From the NCBI GenBank assembly GCA_022749755.1, contig CM040444.1, positions 12,920,274-12,984,273 of the forward strand: DNA of 64,000 nt. Direction: 5' to 3'. This DNA comes from Azadirachta indica. Its lineage: Eukaryota > Streptophyta > Magnoliopsida > Sapindales > Meliaceae. Shown piece by piece: positions 46,457 through 58,954 of the stretch (its first letter is position 1; each line of letters starts with the position of its first letter). A model generated the notes under the pieces. The model was not told the origin of the DNA. It worked only from the letters and a program-made list of their open reading frames with translations, and ran no database searches. A program made the position numbers and the translations under genes.

Positions 46457-47630
46457 AAAGCTTAAATTATCAGGCAAACGATATTTGAATCCCATTTTAT
46501 TTCTTAAATAATATTTATACTCTTATTTTAAAAATAATTATCAATTATATCCTGCATTTATATATTCAAACTTAAATTGTCATACAAATGGTATGAACTC
46601 CACTTTATTACTTAAATGACACCTGCATCCCTACTTTAAAAATAATTATAAAATACACCACTTCTATCAACTTTTTTCTTTAATATTAACTTTTTATTTA
46701 CCTTGACTGGTTTAATAATAAAAATACTCTCTAACTTTATTTGACTAATGTAATAACCTAAGTATTCTTCTTTATAATTTTTAATTAAATAAATTAATCA
46801 TACAAAGATAATCTAGTTTCAAGTAAAAAAAGTAAAGGTTTAATTTATTTTTAATTCTACTTTTTCATTTTTTTTATTTTAAGCTTTCCACCTTTCCTTT
46901 TTTATTTTAATTTTAAATTTTTCACTTATTTATTTATTTATTTATTTTTTATTTTTGACCCTGATCCATAATTAAAATGAAACTTATATATTAGCAAACA
47001 ATAATCATAGATTCATTAAGTGACAAGAAAAGTAGTCAAACAATATAAAAAATAATTATAAATAATAATATTTGTTGAAAGAAAATTGAATATATGTTGA
47101 AAAATTCAACTTACACATAAAATATCAATATTTGTAATTATTTTTAATCTGTTTAACTATTTTTCTTATTACTTAGTAAATTTTATAACTATTATTTCCT
47201 AATATAAGAGTATTTTTTTCCAAAGTGGAAATAAAAAAATTAAAAAAGGTAGAAATTTTAAAATAAAAAATAAAAAAATGATGAAAATTTTAAAATAAAA
47301 AATTGAAAGAAGAAACGTAGAAATTTTAAAATAAAAAATAAAAATAAATTAAATTTTAATTTTTTAATTGAAATAAATTACCTTCATATAACTTATTTAT
47401 TAAACTAAAAAAATTAAAACTTATAAAGAAATATATTAATGCCATTGTATTGGTCAAATAATGGATAAGGATGTGTTTTGTGATGTAACCAATCAACATG
47501 AGTTTAAATTTAATATTAACAGAAAAAATTAACAAAAACAGTGTACTTGACATTTATTTTTTAAGTGGAAACGTAAGTGTCATTTAGGCAATAAAGTAAA
47601 AATCCGAATATCATTCGCCCAAAATTGTCT
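46457..47630. repeat. Foldback-type long inverted repeat (about 1.2 kb)
   Basis: The left arm contains ACTTTATTACTTAAATGACACC, TTTTTTCTTTAATATTAA and a T-rich block of TTTATTTTAA motifs. The reverse complement of the right arm contains ACTTTATTGCCTAAATGACACT, TTTTTTCTGTTAATATTAA and the same T-rich block in order. Arms extend to within about 200 bp of each other. The left arm itself holds a tandem duplication of about 107 bp (46457-46670). There is no transposase. It is probably a non-autonomous foldback element. Confidence 0.6.
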
Positions 47631-48678
47631 CCCACAAGATTGTACATGCAAACTCATGTTTCACAAAATGTCAAACATTCCAAGTCTGCCTTGTAAAATG
47701 CTATGCTATAAGTATATATTTTGCCACCAAGGCTTTGACACTTAGTGGTAATGTGTGTTCAAATCTTATCTAAGGCAAGACCTCGCCGCTTAAATATAGA
47801 GCTTCCCCACCTCTTGTTCGTGTACAGATAAAAAAAAAAAAAAAGGTTGGATTAGATTGTTAGAACCTTAGACAGTCATATCGTAAATACTGAATATAAT
47901 CATTTACTTCCCATGTGTTGAATATACTTATTTATGTTAAACCATGTAAATTCTCCTTTTCCTAATTTTTCTACTTTGATCTTATTTGTTATTTATTATA
48001 TTTATTTTACATATTAGTTTAATACTAGGAGCCAAAATTTACTTGCACTAGTAATCAATTAAACATTAAGTGCAATTTGAATTTTGTCATAGGAAAAGAA
48101 ATGATTGGGGCAGGTTGATATTAACCCAATATCTATAAAATTTTGTAATCATAAATCCCATTGAACAAGAAGATATTAGCAAGAATAGTCAACACTTGAC
48201 ATTATTAGCTTGACATAGAGAAATGGAAATTTACAAAGAAATGATGAAGTTTTTGAAAAATGTAATATTTCAACTGCCAAGGGTTATAGAAACTTGTAAT
48301 CTACCATCAGTCTTGTCTTGACCTGTGAGAAATATATACATGGAGACAAATATAGAGAGAGGAACAAGAAGCATATTACCTTTTGGATTCAATATACCAT
48401 GAGAACCATTTTATGCTTCATATTTTCTGCAAGACAGACAATGTGAAACTATCAAATATCGTAAAATGGCATATAACAGATGCCATACTAAATGCCTTAG
48501 AAATTTTCTTTTTTCTGTTCTTTTCTCAGCTTTTACCTACCATATTACAACAAGGATGACCAAAGCCAGAGCAAATTTAACAAAACCAACTAAACTAATA
48601 CCAACCATAAATTTAGAGATCAATCTAATGGAATCTAACAGGTACAGGAAATTTTAGAGCAAGTTACCAACTTAGGCA
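47631..48678. other. Intergenic DNA
   Basis: AT-rich, including an A run at about 47828-47844. A 63-codon open frame (48466-48657) has no recognisable domain and no support. Confidence 0.4.
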
Positions 48679-48800
48679 CTAGATGATACCATTGTTATCG
48701 GTAGAATAAGAGGCTGAGTGGCAAGACTCTTGTTCTTCCATGCTTGATTCTTGACTCAAGTTCCTCTGTTCTACGTGGCAGCCAACACTGGAAACTGCAG
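48679..48800 (-). other. Possible minus-strand terminal exon, unidentified
   Basis: A minus-strand frame reads CHVEQRNLSQESSMEEQES and continues to a TAG at 48679-48681. The composition (Ser, Glu, Asn, Gln rich) looks like a protein tail. Candidate acceptors GTTTCCAG and ACCCTGCAG lie just upstream. I do not recognise the protein and could not connect it to another exon with certainty. It may also be chance. Confidence 0.2.
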
Positions 48801-50205
48801 GGTTAAACGTACCACCGACTTCTTCTCACCAATTTTTCTGAGTAAGAAAAGATGAAAGATGTGACAATTCAAACTGACTTCCCAGCCTTCACGATAATTT
48901 TTCCTTCCATTCCAGCTCCAACAATTCACCTTTAGCATTCAATAGCTAAAAGGCACCTTCATCCAACTATCTAAAACTCCAGAAGCTAGGTAATTGCATT
49001 ACACATACACATACCACATAGGTATTAATGCATATAGAAGACAGAAGCCATAAAGCATCTTGAAACTGAAAAATGTTCCTTTCTTATCAATTATGAATTT
49101 TACAACATGAACTCTTCACACCAACTTAATGGAAAATCTCCATCATTTCAAGGGATACACTAGTCAAATAGCAAGGCATAACCAGCACTGGCGGGAGGCA
49201 TTAATCTCACCTCAGGTCTTTCTCCAATTAATCAATTCCCAAACCTTTTCCCAGTTGTTGGTCTTCCCTTCTAGCAGAATGACAAATATGCACATACTAA
49301 TAGTGACAACAAAAAATGATAATAATAATAAATATATGTGCCCAAGCAGGAAGAGGACTTTGATTTTAAGAAAATGAGATAACCAGTTTTGAAAATGTCC
49401 AACTCACAAAGTTCAAGTAGAATTAACCTATTCGTTATAAGTATTTCTCATCACCCAGACTGAGAACATAAATGACAAGCAACTTTTTACAACAATAATT
49501 ATCTAATCTTTTCATAACTCTTTCCACACCCACAACACAATTTCTTCAAAACCATTTCTTAGAAAAAGTGAAATTTATAAATAAATCAGGAACATAAGGA
49601 AGACAATGTTTTAGTATGAAGGTGCTTTTTTCAGGGGGGAAGAGAGAAACTGCATTGTATTTGAGAGGAATTCAAGAGAACGGAGAACCAATCCACATAG
49701 ACAAGGACATATTGTCCGCCCAAAAACCCAACTGGGCTACTAAAGAAGGCTTTACTATTAGCGCTCTGAACAACTCAAAAGGATTTAAACATATATATAA
49801 ACGATGAACGATAAAGTCCTCAAAAGAAACACCATAGCACGATAATTATGCTTCTTACTTTGAGACAAAGATGACAAACAGATACAAGCCACCTAAAGGA
49901 GCTTCAGAGAATCAGTTTTCATCAATTAAACATCAGCTTCTTTTTTAGCCTTCTTCAATAAGAATTAAACATCCCATTCAGCCTACATTTATTCATATGG
50001 CCCAACAAACAGCAGCTGGAATGGTAGACTTTCCAATCTGATAAGCAGCCACTAGAAGGCACCATTCCAACCCCCAACTATAAATGGAGACATCATTCTA
50101 CTTCCAAACTACTAATATTTCCATAAAAACATATTTTGAAATTCACTTTCATCCATTAAAATTGACATCTTCTTTTACTTCTTAGGAGAACTAGGAGCTT
50201 CAACA
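48801..50205. other. Unassigned sequence
   Basis: Less AT-rich than surrounding intergenic DNA, with several short frames but no convincing domain. It may be 3' UTR or intron of a minus-strand transcript that includes the weak exons at either side. Confidence 0.3.
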
Positions 50206-50946
50206 TCTTAAGCAGGAGGTAAGTTGAATTCTAGCAGCCACTTAAGAGTGGTTTGTTTTCCATTTGAAGTCTGAGGGCATCTCTGGGTAGGTAATTCAAA
50301 TATTTGAGTTTGTGACTATTTGACGTTAGTACTAATCACAAGATCTACATTTGGACAGAAAAAATGATAAATGTTTATAAGGTTAAATTTGTCCTAATGT
50401 TAGTTTTCAGATATTTATCCAGTAAATGACACATGGACTTGATAGTTCTTTTAACAGATGAAAGTGAAAAGCAAATAACATATTATTGTAGATTTCTCTA
50501 TTTAGTATGTCTGTTAAATTTAAATATATTCGAAAGAAAAAAGGCAAGTGTTACCTCGAAGCCATTTGCAAGGGATTTGGCTCCAAAAGAGTCCAGACTG
50601 ATGAACTGACTATTCATATACCTCCACAGTATTTTACTCATGATTAACGATGCACTTGCAAACAACAAGAAAACAATCAACAATAAAACTTATATTAGTA
50701 ACCCAAGAAAGAAAAAACCATTTTTCACATGACAGGGCATCAGACAATCAAATTTGATGAAAACAAATAAATGATAGTTAATCTTGACACAGCAGAAGAC
50801 AGTAAAAACATAAATCTGAATACACGTTTCTTCCAAGCCAACTTATTAAAAAAAATAAAAATAGAAACATATTTACAAATCTCCTGAAAGTTTAACGAGG
50901 CTCCTATTGACCTACAAGAGCACTTAGCGCAAGTCATATCTGTCAA
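50206..50946 (-). other. Possible minus-strand exon cluster, unidentified
   Basis: Two segments join in phase. One at about 50555-50677 reads MSKILWRYMNSQFISLDSFG onward to a donor GAG|GTAACA. One at about 50206-50280 follows an acceptor CTACCCAG and reads GKQTTLKWLLEFNLPPA before TAA. A third open segment at 50885-50946 (MTCAKCSCRSIGASLNF) lies upstream without a clear link. Correct phase across a GT-AG pair is suggestive, but I do not recognise the protein. The group lies downstream of the J-like gene on the same strand and might instead be its 3' transcript region. Confidence 0.25.
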
Positions 50947-51253
50947 GAGGTGAGTCCATTTATTCTAAAGCTTGCAGTCCCTAGAGGGCCAATTCAAAAT
51001 TTTGGAGTCACTTAATGCGCTCAATTAACCAGGTAAACTATATTTGCACAACATGATAATCAACAACGAAGAGAGAGCACTTAAGACAGCAAAAAGAACT
51101 ACATACCTTATTGCCCCAAAATATATACCAGATTCAGCTACCAGCAACCAAAATGCCAGTACGGCTACATAATTTAAACTACTACAAGCACACAGAAACT
51201 ACAACAGCTACTAGAACAATAAAACAACACCAACAAAAGGAAGAGTTATTTCA

Positions 51254-52759
51254 CTAAGTTGGCTTAACCTTATCATCTTTCACAACATTGAGTATTGGCA
51301 AACTACTCAAAAATTCATCAAGCCCCTCAAAAAAGACGCCATCAATATTATCCTCTTCACCACCATTCTCTTGATTCATTTTCGGTGGTTCTGCCGGGGC
51401 TGGCTCTTCCAACTCATTGCTAAACTCCACATTCAAGTCCAACCCATTCCCCATTTGCTTCTTCCCACTACTTCTAAGAACTCTTCCCCCACCACTCGAC
51501 GTACCAACCACTCCCTCCACATTCTCACCAATATTCTGATTCTGATTCTGGTTCTGATTTTGACTTTGACTTTGATTGCCCTTCTTAACCCTCTCAGCTT
51601 GCGTTCTTCTCACATTTTTTCTAGTTTCATTTCCTTTCCCTTTCACATTTCTAGCTTTCTTTTTCCTCCTAATACTCCCCACCCCCCATTCATCATCAGA
51701 TTCCTCACGTGGGTCAGATTCTGAATCAGATAATATCACCTCACTGTAATAAACTGGAGCTGGAGCTTTTTCGTGTTTAGTGTTGTTTTGATTAGGACAA
51801 GGGAACATTGGAGAAACTGGCGTCCACTTATAATTATTCTCGTCCGAATTTTTTGCGTTTCCAGAATAACCAACTGGAAAGAAACCCCAACAACAAAAAT
51901 AGGAATCCTTCTCCGTAACAGGCGGTGATGCTATCACTACCGCATGAAAAGCTCTTTTACAGTTCTCACATCTTAGAGTACAGTCTTCGTAAATCTTCGG
52001 ATACTCGTAAAGAATGTAACAGTAGGGACACGCTGTCCAGAAACTCGCTGTCTCCGACTCTGTCTCACTCGGTCGCCTTGACTCAGTCTGACTCCGGCGA
52101 GCTTCGCTAGTCGACTCTGCCCGAATCGACCGCGTTTGACGTGTCGACTCAGTCACGTTATTCAAAATTGACCTCCCTTCCTCTACTGTTACCCTATTGC
52201 TGCTCTCCTGGTCCCTGCTTAACGCACTTTTCCTCGAAGATGGTGCTCGTGGTGGACTTCTTCTGGCCGGTGCTACAGGTGGCGGCGGGGGCGGCGGCGG
52301 CTGCATCTCTGTTTGTCTCGGTCGTTCTCCGAGATGACTCAGTTGCAACTCCGTATCATACATTATCTTTCTAGGGACATTAGAAAGCACCGACCAAGCG
52401 TCGTACACGAGCTTAAGCGACCGATCCGCAAATGGAAACTTGTTCCTCTCCGGACTGAGTAACAGAGCGAGTTTGCGGTACTGAGTCGCGATGACGTCCA
52501 CGGACTGAGTGAAGCGAGCGAGTTGCAAAATCGAGTACCAGTCATGATATTGGTTACCGTTTGCCGTGACGATGACGGACTCGCCGGCGATGATCGTGTC
52601 AGCAACCGCGAGGACCTGGTTAGGGGCCTCAAAACTCGGGTCGTATTCACGGGCACGGATCGCGAAGGTCCGTGCCCCCTGAAAGTCACGTGACGATAAA
52701 ACCTTCTCCGCCGCGCTCAGCCAACGCTCCGCTTCCGCTCTGTTAAACCCACTCGCCAT
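51254..52759 (-). CDS. J-like protein with zinc ribbon, HPD motif lost
   Basis: Single-exon 501-aa protein. The N-terminus (residues 1-65) is the helical FNRAEAERWLSAAEKVLSSR region seen in plant DnaJ proteins of the DUF3444 group. Residues 72-138 form a J-domain (WYSILQL...QYRKLALLLSPERNKF... LKLVYDAWSVLSN). The HPD tripeptide that stimulates Hsp70 ATPase is replaced by SPE (102-104). A proline run follows at 154-161. A zinc ribbon spans 244-267 (CPYC...CENC). The rest is low-complexity and charged, with an SQNQNQ tract encoded at 51535-51578. There is no DUF3444 domain. The start is the first ATG of a long open frame preceded by a GA-rich leader. It is probably a J-like protein without classical co-chaperone activity; nuclear location is possible from basic runs RRKKKARNVKGK, an inference. 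Confidence 0.88.
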   Translation of the reverse strand: MASGFNRAEAERWLSAAEKVLSSRDFQGARTFAIRAREYDPSFEAPNQVLAVADTIIAGESVIVTANGNQYHDWYSILQLARFTQSVDVIATQYRKLALLLSPERNKFPFADRSLKLVYDAWSVLSNVPRKIMYDTELQLSHLGERPRQTEMQPPPPPPPPVAPARRSPPRAPSSRKSALSRDQESSNRVTVEEGRSILNNVTESTRQTRSIRAESTSEARRSQTESRRPSETESETASFWTACPYCYILYEYPKIYEDCTLRCENCKRAFHAVVIASPPVTEKDSYFCCWGFFPVGYSGNAKNSDENNYKWTPVSPMFPCPNQNNTKHEKAPAPVYYSEVILSDSESDPREESDDEWGVGSIRRKKKARNVKGKGNETRKNVRRTQAERVKKGNQSQSQNQNQNQNQNIGENVEGVVGTSSGGGRVLRSSGKKQMGNGLDLNVEFSNELEEPAPAEPPKMNQENGGEEDNIDGVFFEGLDEFLSSLPILNVVKDDKVKPT

Positions 52760-52870
52760 TTCCTCCTCTCTCTCTCTCTATTTTCTCTCTCTAAATTTTT
52801 TAAGTGAGAGAGAAAGAGCGTGAAAAGCGACTAGTATCATTTTTTGTTGGACAAAAAAGGACAGACTATA
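52760..52870 (-). promoter_or_regulatory. GA-rich 5' leader or promoter of the J-like gene
   Basis: The plus strand carries TCTCTCTCTCTC immediately before the start codon and again slightly further out, so the transcript leader is GA-rich. CT/GA tracts near transcription starts are common in plant genes. No TATA box was assigned. Confidence 0.4.
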
Positions 52871-55800
52871 GCCGAAGAAATGCGAAATCCGTGAGGGTAA
52901 ATTAGTAAATACATAATTTCATAAACGAGGAAATGAACTGTCGCTCTTCGTACATTTCAGCATCGGGACGAAAAAGGACCGCCATCGAGAAAATGACCTA
53001 TAAGTAAGTGTCAATGATCGGAGGGTAATGTTGTCATTTCAAGCCCATTTCTGACACCATCTCTAAATTAGGCAGCGACGTCGCGAGGAAAATGAGGTTC
53101 ATTTCTATTGAATTACGAAACAGGGCCTATACTTTTAATAAAATGACATACATAGAATAGAGCGAAGGCTTGATCATTTCAATATTCTTGGAGGGTAATT
53201 TGATAGTTTCACAAGCAAACGAATTCCCAACTGGATTTGCCTTCTGCAAACAAACGGAGTGTAACTGTTGCGAGGGAAGAAGTGAAATCGGATAAAATTT
53301 ACCAAAATTATCAGACGCTTTTGCTGCTTTTCTTTTTCTATGAACAGAAAATAAAAGTTTACTATAGGAAGTGTTTTTTTAATTTATTTATTAATAATCT
53401 TTTTGTACAAAGTTATCACATTTCACTCTAGAAAAATTATATTAATTAAATTAAAAAAAATTTATTATTATAAGTGGAGATTAGTTCATAGAAAATTAAA
53501 AATGTTGTTTTACGTTTTTTTAAAATATTTTTTTGAAATTTTGTAAAAAACACTATAAAAAACACTCATATTTTATTTAAAAATAATAATTTAAAATTTT
53601 TATTTGTAAACGTTTTATTGTTACAAAATTTATTTGAAAAACTTGCTTTTGTTGCTAGAAAATAAAAAATAATTAATAGGCATATATATAAAATCAAAAC
53701 TATCTTGAGATAAATATTAACGTTATCATAGATCTGTTTTCTTATTTATAGATTTTATATTAAAAAAATTAACTTGTACAAATTATACATAAATTTATTT
53801 TAAAGTTTCATTTGGCTTTGAGATGTTATAAGTTTGAAGTTATAAATTATCATGAAATGGAAATATTAAATATTAAATATTAATAAAAAATAACTAGTTT
53901 TATCTAAAAATTGACATTATTAAATTTTTTTTAATTTTATTATAAAACACAATAAAGACACTATAATCTTAAACAAATCATTAGTGGTGACAATTTTCAG
54001 CACGACCCGTTCACCCAACACGGACACAATATGAAATTAGTAGGTTTAAGTTTACTTAAAATGACATGATTAATAAATCATTTATAATAATGTGACGCAA
54101 TTAATAATAAGATCGAATCTGAGTTTAAAAGTTTTTACATGTGAACATTTTAATAACATGATCAATTATTTAAATAATCATTTCATCATAATTCATTTAT
54201 AATTTAATAGATTTATTTTATATTTTTTATATTTTAAAATATTTAAAAAATATTTTAAGTTTTTTAAAAAAATATTTATTTATTTATTTAAAATAAAATT
54301 TATTAATATTTGGGTAATTATAAATATTTTAGAATATATATTAAAAAATATGAAACAGGTAATACGATTATTAAAAAAATGACACAATTATTAAATATAA
54401 TGAGTTAGATTTTAATTCTTGATACAATAATTAAATGAGTTAAATTCTAATTAGTTTAAAATATGTTATATTTTTATTTAACATTACATAAATACGGTGC
54501 AATAATACAAATTTCGAGCTCTACATATCATAAATAATATTTAGATTATAAGTAATGGTTTCCATTAAAAGTCCAAAAGCTTAACACACCATGTTAGGGA
54601 TAGAGCTTCAATTTATTTATGGGCTTAGTTCCACTGCCACTGTCATTATATTTGGGTTCAAAGTGGAGTATTCTTGGGCTACGTTCTATTACATATTTTT
54701 CTTTAAATGATAATTTTGTTGTTTCCAACAAAATAAAAAATTGATGTTTTCATATTTATTTTTTAAAATTGTAATATTTTTATTTAGATTTAAAAAAGCC
54801 TTTGATAGCGTTTTTTGAAACTATAATATATACAAAAAAAATTTCTAAAAACATGTTTATTAGAATATATTGACAATAGAGATATATGATAGAAAAAGTA
54901 AAAAATGATCAACAATACATATTAAATGAATAATTTTTCTAAAACGATGTACAAGATGTATATATTTTTATTAATGCAAAAACTAAAAAGTAGGTAATGA
55001 AAAGGACTATCAAAGACTACTTTATCAAATTTGTGATCCTTACCAATATCTATACATATTAAATAAATAATAATATTTTTCTAACATTTATTTAAAAGAA
55101 ATTATACTCAGTATGTTTAATATAAGTTAAAAAAATTATTCTAATATAATTTTAAAATATGTATTTTGATTACGTTCACATAAAGAAAATAAGTGACTCT
55201 AATTAAATAATAAGAAAGTAAGTACATATCTTTTATATTACAAAAATTATGTTATATACTGCAGGTATAATGTTACATAAAATCAACAAATATTTTAATA
55301 ATATTATCAAATGATATTATAATGTATATATTTCTTATGTTCATTAATTTTGATTATAATTTAAGTTCGGATAAAGTGATGATCTCAATTTATGCCTGCT
55401 TTTTCTATGTGCAGGAATTTTATAGATAATATCAACGAATAAGAAACTTGTAAAATGATTAATACATAATAAACTCAATCTCACCAATTGAAATACATTC
55501 TTGTAAATTAAATGTTAAATTTTTTTTTTAAATTAACATTTAATATGCTGGTTCTCCGTCACTAGAATGGGATAAAGCATATAGTAGTACTAGTCCCATG
55601 AATTTGTGTTTTTATATTTTAGCTACCCATTTAGGCTTTGGATTCCACTTTCAATGATGATTATAGCCAAAGTTGCAAAAATTAATTGTGTTCAAAAACT
55701 TCATTATTTGATATGATTAATACTAAAATTAGTTAGATTTTCCAATCTTGAACTTTATTAATTATCTGATTAATAATCAAATGAGATCTTATTCTTGCTT

Positions 55801-57949
55801 TTAATTTTATTATCCTCTCTTAACCTATTGAAGTGGAAATAAATATACGTTTGGTAAGAAGAAAATAATATTCAATTGGAACATGGCCTACAAAGTTGAG
55901 AAGATGATAGTTTTTCTTTTATTTATTTATTTTCCGTTTAGGATATTCTTATTAATTGAAAAAGATATTATATAATATATATATATATATGGGGCTAAAT
56001 TAGTAGTCTTATATTTTTTTTATACATATCCTTATCCTATTTTATAAATTGTCACATTTAAATATCTCTAACAGTTGAAATTAAATACAACATATATATT
56101 AATTATATATATCATATTTGATCTCAATTATATTAAGTGTCTAAATCTAACTGTTAATAATTGATGTAAAAATATAAAATTGTTGATCGATTTCCCATAT
56201 TCCTCTATTCATTAAATTAGACAATAATTGAAATTTTGATTGCTTCGCTCAAATTAATTATTGTTACTTCGCCATCCAGGCAAGGGAACATCATTAAAAG
56301 GGCTAGCTAACTATTATCGCATTATTAACAAATATTATTTTTAAAAAATTATAATTATGGTTAAAGATCTATTAAGAACACACATAATTATTAATATGGT
56401 GCAATTTAAAATCTAATTCATATTCTAAACATATCTATTTAACAAACTCAAAGTTAAATAATTAACTTTTAAATTATTAGAACTAAACTTTACCTTTCAA
56501 CTTATCTTAAAGAGCAACAATCCTTCTCATAAGAGAAAAGAAAATAAAAAGCTGACAAAATATGAATAATATGATAAATAAGTTGATGGGATGTAAGGAT
56601 ATAATTTTATATTTGATGATGAATAAATTGATGGGATGTATAGATATATTTTTTTATTTAAATATTATACGTTATATATATATATGTATATATACACTGA
56701 CGTATAAATATAAAAATTATTACAATGTATTTTAAAAATTTACATTCACGTAAAATAGAGGAAATTCCGTCTTTATCAAAAGATATAAAATTCTACTATA
56801 AAAATGAGAAGAGTTCTACACTTTATAAATAACAAAATTGAAACCCTACCCACTAATCGTTGGTTAGGGTTCCCTAACCCGTGCCGTATCCCGGGTGACG
56901 TGTGGATTGAGCATGTATTATAGCATTTGCTCTAATTCGTTGACTTAATAATTTTGTATATTTAGGGGTATTTACTATTTATTTATTTATTTATTTTTTA
57001 AAAAGGATATTTAGGGTTAATTAATAATGTTAGGTGGGGCCGGGGGCAATTTCATTTCGTAATGGTAAACGAGAAATTGAAGGGTGTGATGTGGGGACAA
57101 GATTGGTACGAGGGTACATTTGTTGTCATATTTTCTGACCATTTATTAAATTGGAGCATGCCCCACGTGTACGGAATAAGCTAAAATTAACCATATAAAA
57201 TAATTCAAAAAATAAGTCCAAAATAAAATAATTATTAACCGGATATTATCATCGAAATCCCTATATTTTATGTTTTTCAATAAAAATATTTTTAAGAAAA
57301 AAAATGTTCACTTTAATCTAATATTCTAATCACTAATTTTAAAAATATGCACGTAGAAATTCTATTTATTAATTTAACTTATAAATTTAGACAAAACTAA
57401 GAATAATTTAGTATATTTAATTCTTAAAATAAGTATAATCAATTGTGTGTTATGATAATTATAATTAAAAAATAATAAATTATTTAAATTAATAAAATTT
57501 TCAAGGAGCTAAATTGGGACAAGTACTTTTAAATTAAGGATACCAAAATGTCTTTTCAACTAATTTTTAAATATTTATATGTCCTTTCTCTTAATTTTTA
57601 TTTTTATCAAGTACGTCTAACATGTTAGAAATTATTAAATTATCATCCCACTACAAATAAATTTTATTCAAATTTCATTTAATTTTAGATATTGTAACTT
57701 TAAAATTAAATGATAGAAGTATCAAATATAATAGTATTCATAAAAACATAATTAAATTCTACTAAAAGTTAGTATTATCAAGTATTCCTTTTATCTTTAC
57801 TTCTAAAACAATAAAGAAAAAAAACTATAATTTCTAAAATAGTAAGAGTATATAAATCAGTTGGAAAAAAGTATGCCTTTGTTTACATAAGTAAAAAATT
57901 CAGGGATCTCAATGATAAATTCCGTGAAACAACCGTGAACATAAAAACA
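52871..57949. other. AT-rich intergenic DNA (about 5 kb)
   Basis: No gene, RNA gene or complete transposon was recognised. There are scattered simple repeats, for example (TA)n near 55972-55990. A GGTTAGGG-TT-CCCTAACC palindrome lies at 56862-56879. The last kilobase should include the distal promoter of the MADS-box gene. Confidence 0.45.
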
Positions 57950-57950
57950 T

Positions 57951-57983
57951 TCTATTAATTAATTAATTAATTAATTAATTAAT
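57951..57983. repeat. (ATTA)n microsatellite
   Basis: Seven to eight uninterrupted copies of a 4-base unit, about 0.8 kb upstream of the MADS-box start codon. Confidence 0.9.
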
Positions 57984-58343
57984 CTGAGACTGAGCTCCGT
58001 GGTCAGATTACTGTCTTCACAGTCACAGAAGTGTTGCTAAAATCGAACCAAATACAGTAAAAATTCTACAGCAGAGGAGAACCCTTCTTTCTTCTTTATT
58101 TGGCAAAAAAAATAAAAACAAAAACAAAAAAAGTAAGAATCTCCTTTTTATTTGTTCTCTTAGAAAAGGCAAAATAGATAGCTTTGGATGTCTCTCAAGT
58201 GTCAACAACACAAGGACAGAAAGCGTTAAAGAAGTAAAGAAGAAATGGTGTGAACAGAAATTCATCAGAAATCTGGCCAATCTCTATATCTCCTACTCTT
58301 TTGCGATTTAGTCAGTTTCTTAACGAGCTTCGATTGGTAGCAG

Positions 58344-58735
58344 GTTTTATTCTTTCTTCTCTTCTAATCTCTTTCCTAGCTAGGGTTCGGTTTTGATTTT
58401 TCAGATTTTTTTATTCTTATTTTTTAAAAAATTTTTGGTTTCAATTATTTGGAAACAGCAGTTTCAGATTCTTTGCTTTGTATTGATATTCTTCTATGCT
58501 TTTTCTTTTTGGATGTATGCTAGGTTTATCTGCATTATCCATGTACAGAAATATTCTCGAGTTGTTCAGCTCTTTCCTTTTATATCTGCTGCTGATTAAT
58601 TTCAGGAATTTACAATGCGGATTTCCCATTTTAACGGGGTTTATTTGATAGTTTGCTTACTCAGAAGCATTAATCTTAAGCTTATCGGTTTGTTTGGCTT
58701 AACTTTTCATTCATTTTGTTTGGTATTCCTTCCAG
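58344..58735 (+). other. Candidate 5' UTR intron of the MADS-box gene
   Basis: A donor TAGCAG|GTTTTA at 58343/58344 and an acceptor TTCCTTCCAG|GG at 58735 with a pyrimidine-rich tract bracket a T-rich segment just before the start codon. No transcript evidence is available, so this is an inference from composition and signals. Confidence 0.35.
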
Positions 58736-58772
58736 GGTTGTTTGGGTTGTGTTGTGTTGATTTTCCGGGAAA

Positions 58773-58954
58773 ATGACGAGACAAAAAATCCAGATCAAGA
58801 AAATCGACAATCCCACGGCCAGGCAGGTCACTTTCTCGAAGAGAAGAAGAGGGCTTTTCAAGAAAGCACAGGAGCTTTCAACTCTTTGTGATGTTGAAGT
58901 CGCAGCCATAGTCTTTTCTGCAACAGGAAAACTCTTTGAATACTCTAGCTCAAG
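58773..58954 (+). CDS. SVP/AGL24-like MADS-box protein, first coding exon (partial gene)
   Basis: Encodes a MIKC-type transcription factor of the SVP/AGL24/JOINTLESS clade, nuclear repressors or activators that control flowering time and dormancy. The 182-nt exon encodes the complete MADS domain: [20 protein letters not shown] at the start, then [19 protein letters not shown] and [12 protein letters not shown]. It ends in phase 2 at the donor CAAG|GTCTCT (58954/58955), the standard first-exon boundary of MIKC genes. The QIKKIDN start is typical of this clade. [10 protein letters not shown] replaces the more usual CDADVALIIF. The K-box and C-terminal exons must lie beyond the window, since intron 1 continues for more than 5 kb. 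Clade assignment is firm, orthology is not. Confidence 0.88.

Noticed and set aside
51371..51724. 117-aa plus-strand frame within the J-like gene
   Set aside because: It is antisense to a 501-codon coding exon with a recognisable domain, and has no independent support.
56862..56879. Telomere-like GGTTAGGG..CCCTAACC palindrome
   Set aside because: It is a single 8-bp inverted pair, not an array of the plant TTTAGGG repeat. It is too short to indicate an interstitial telomere.
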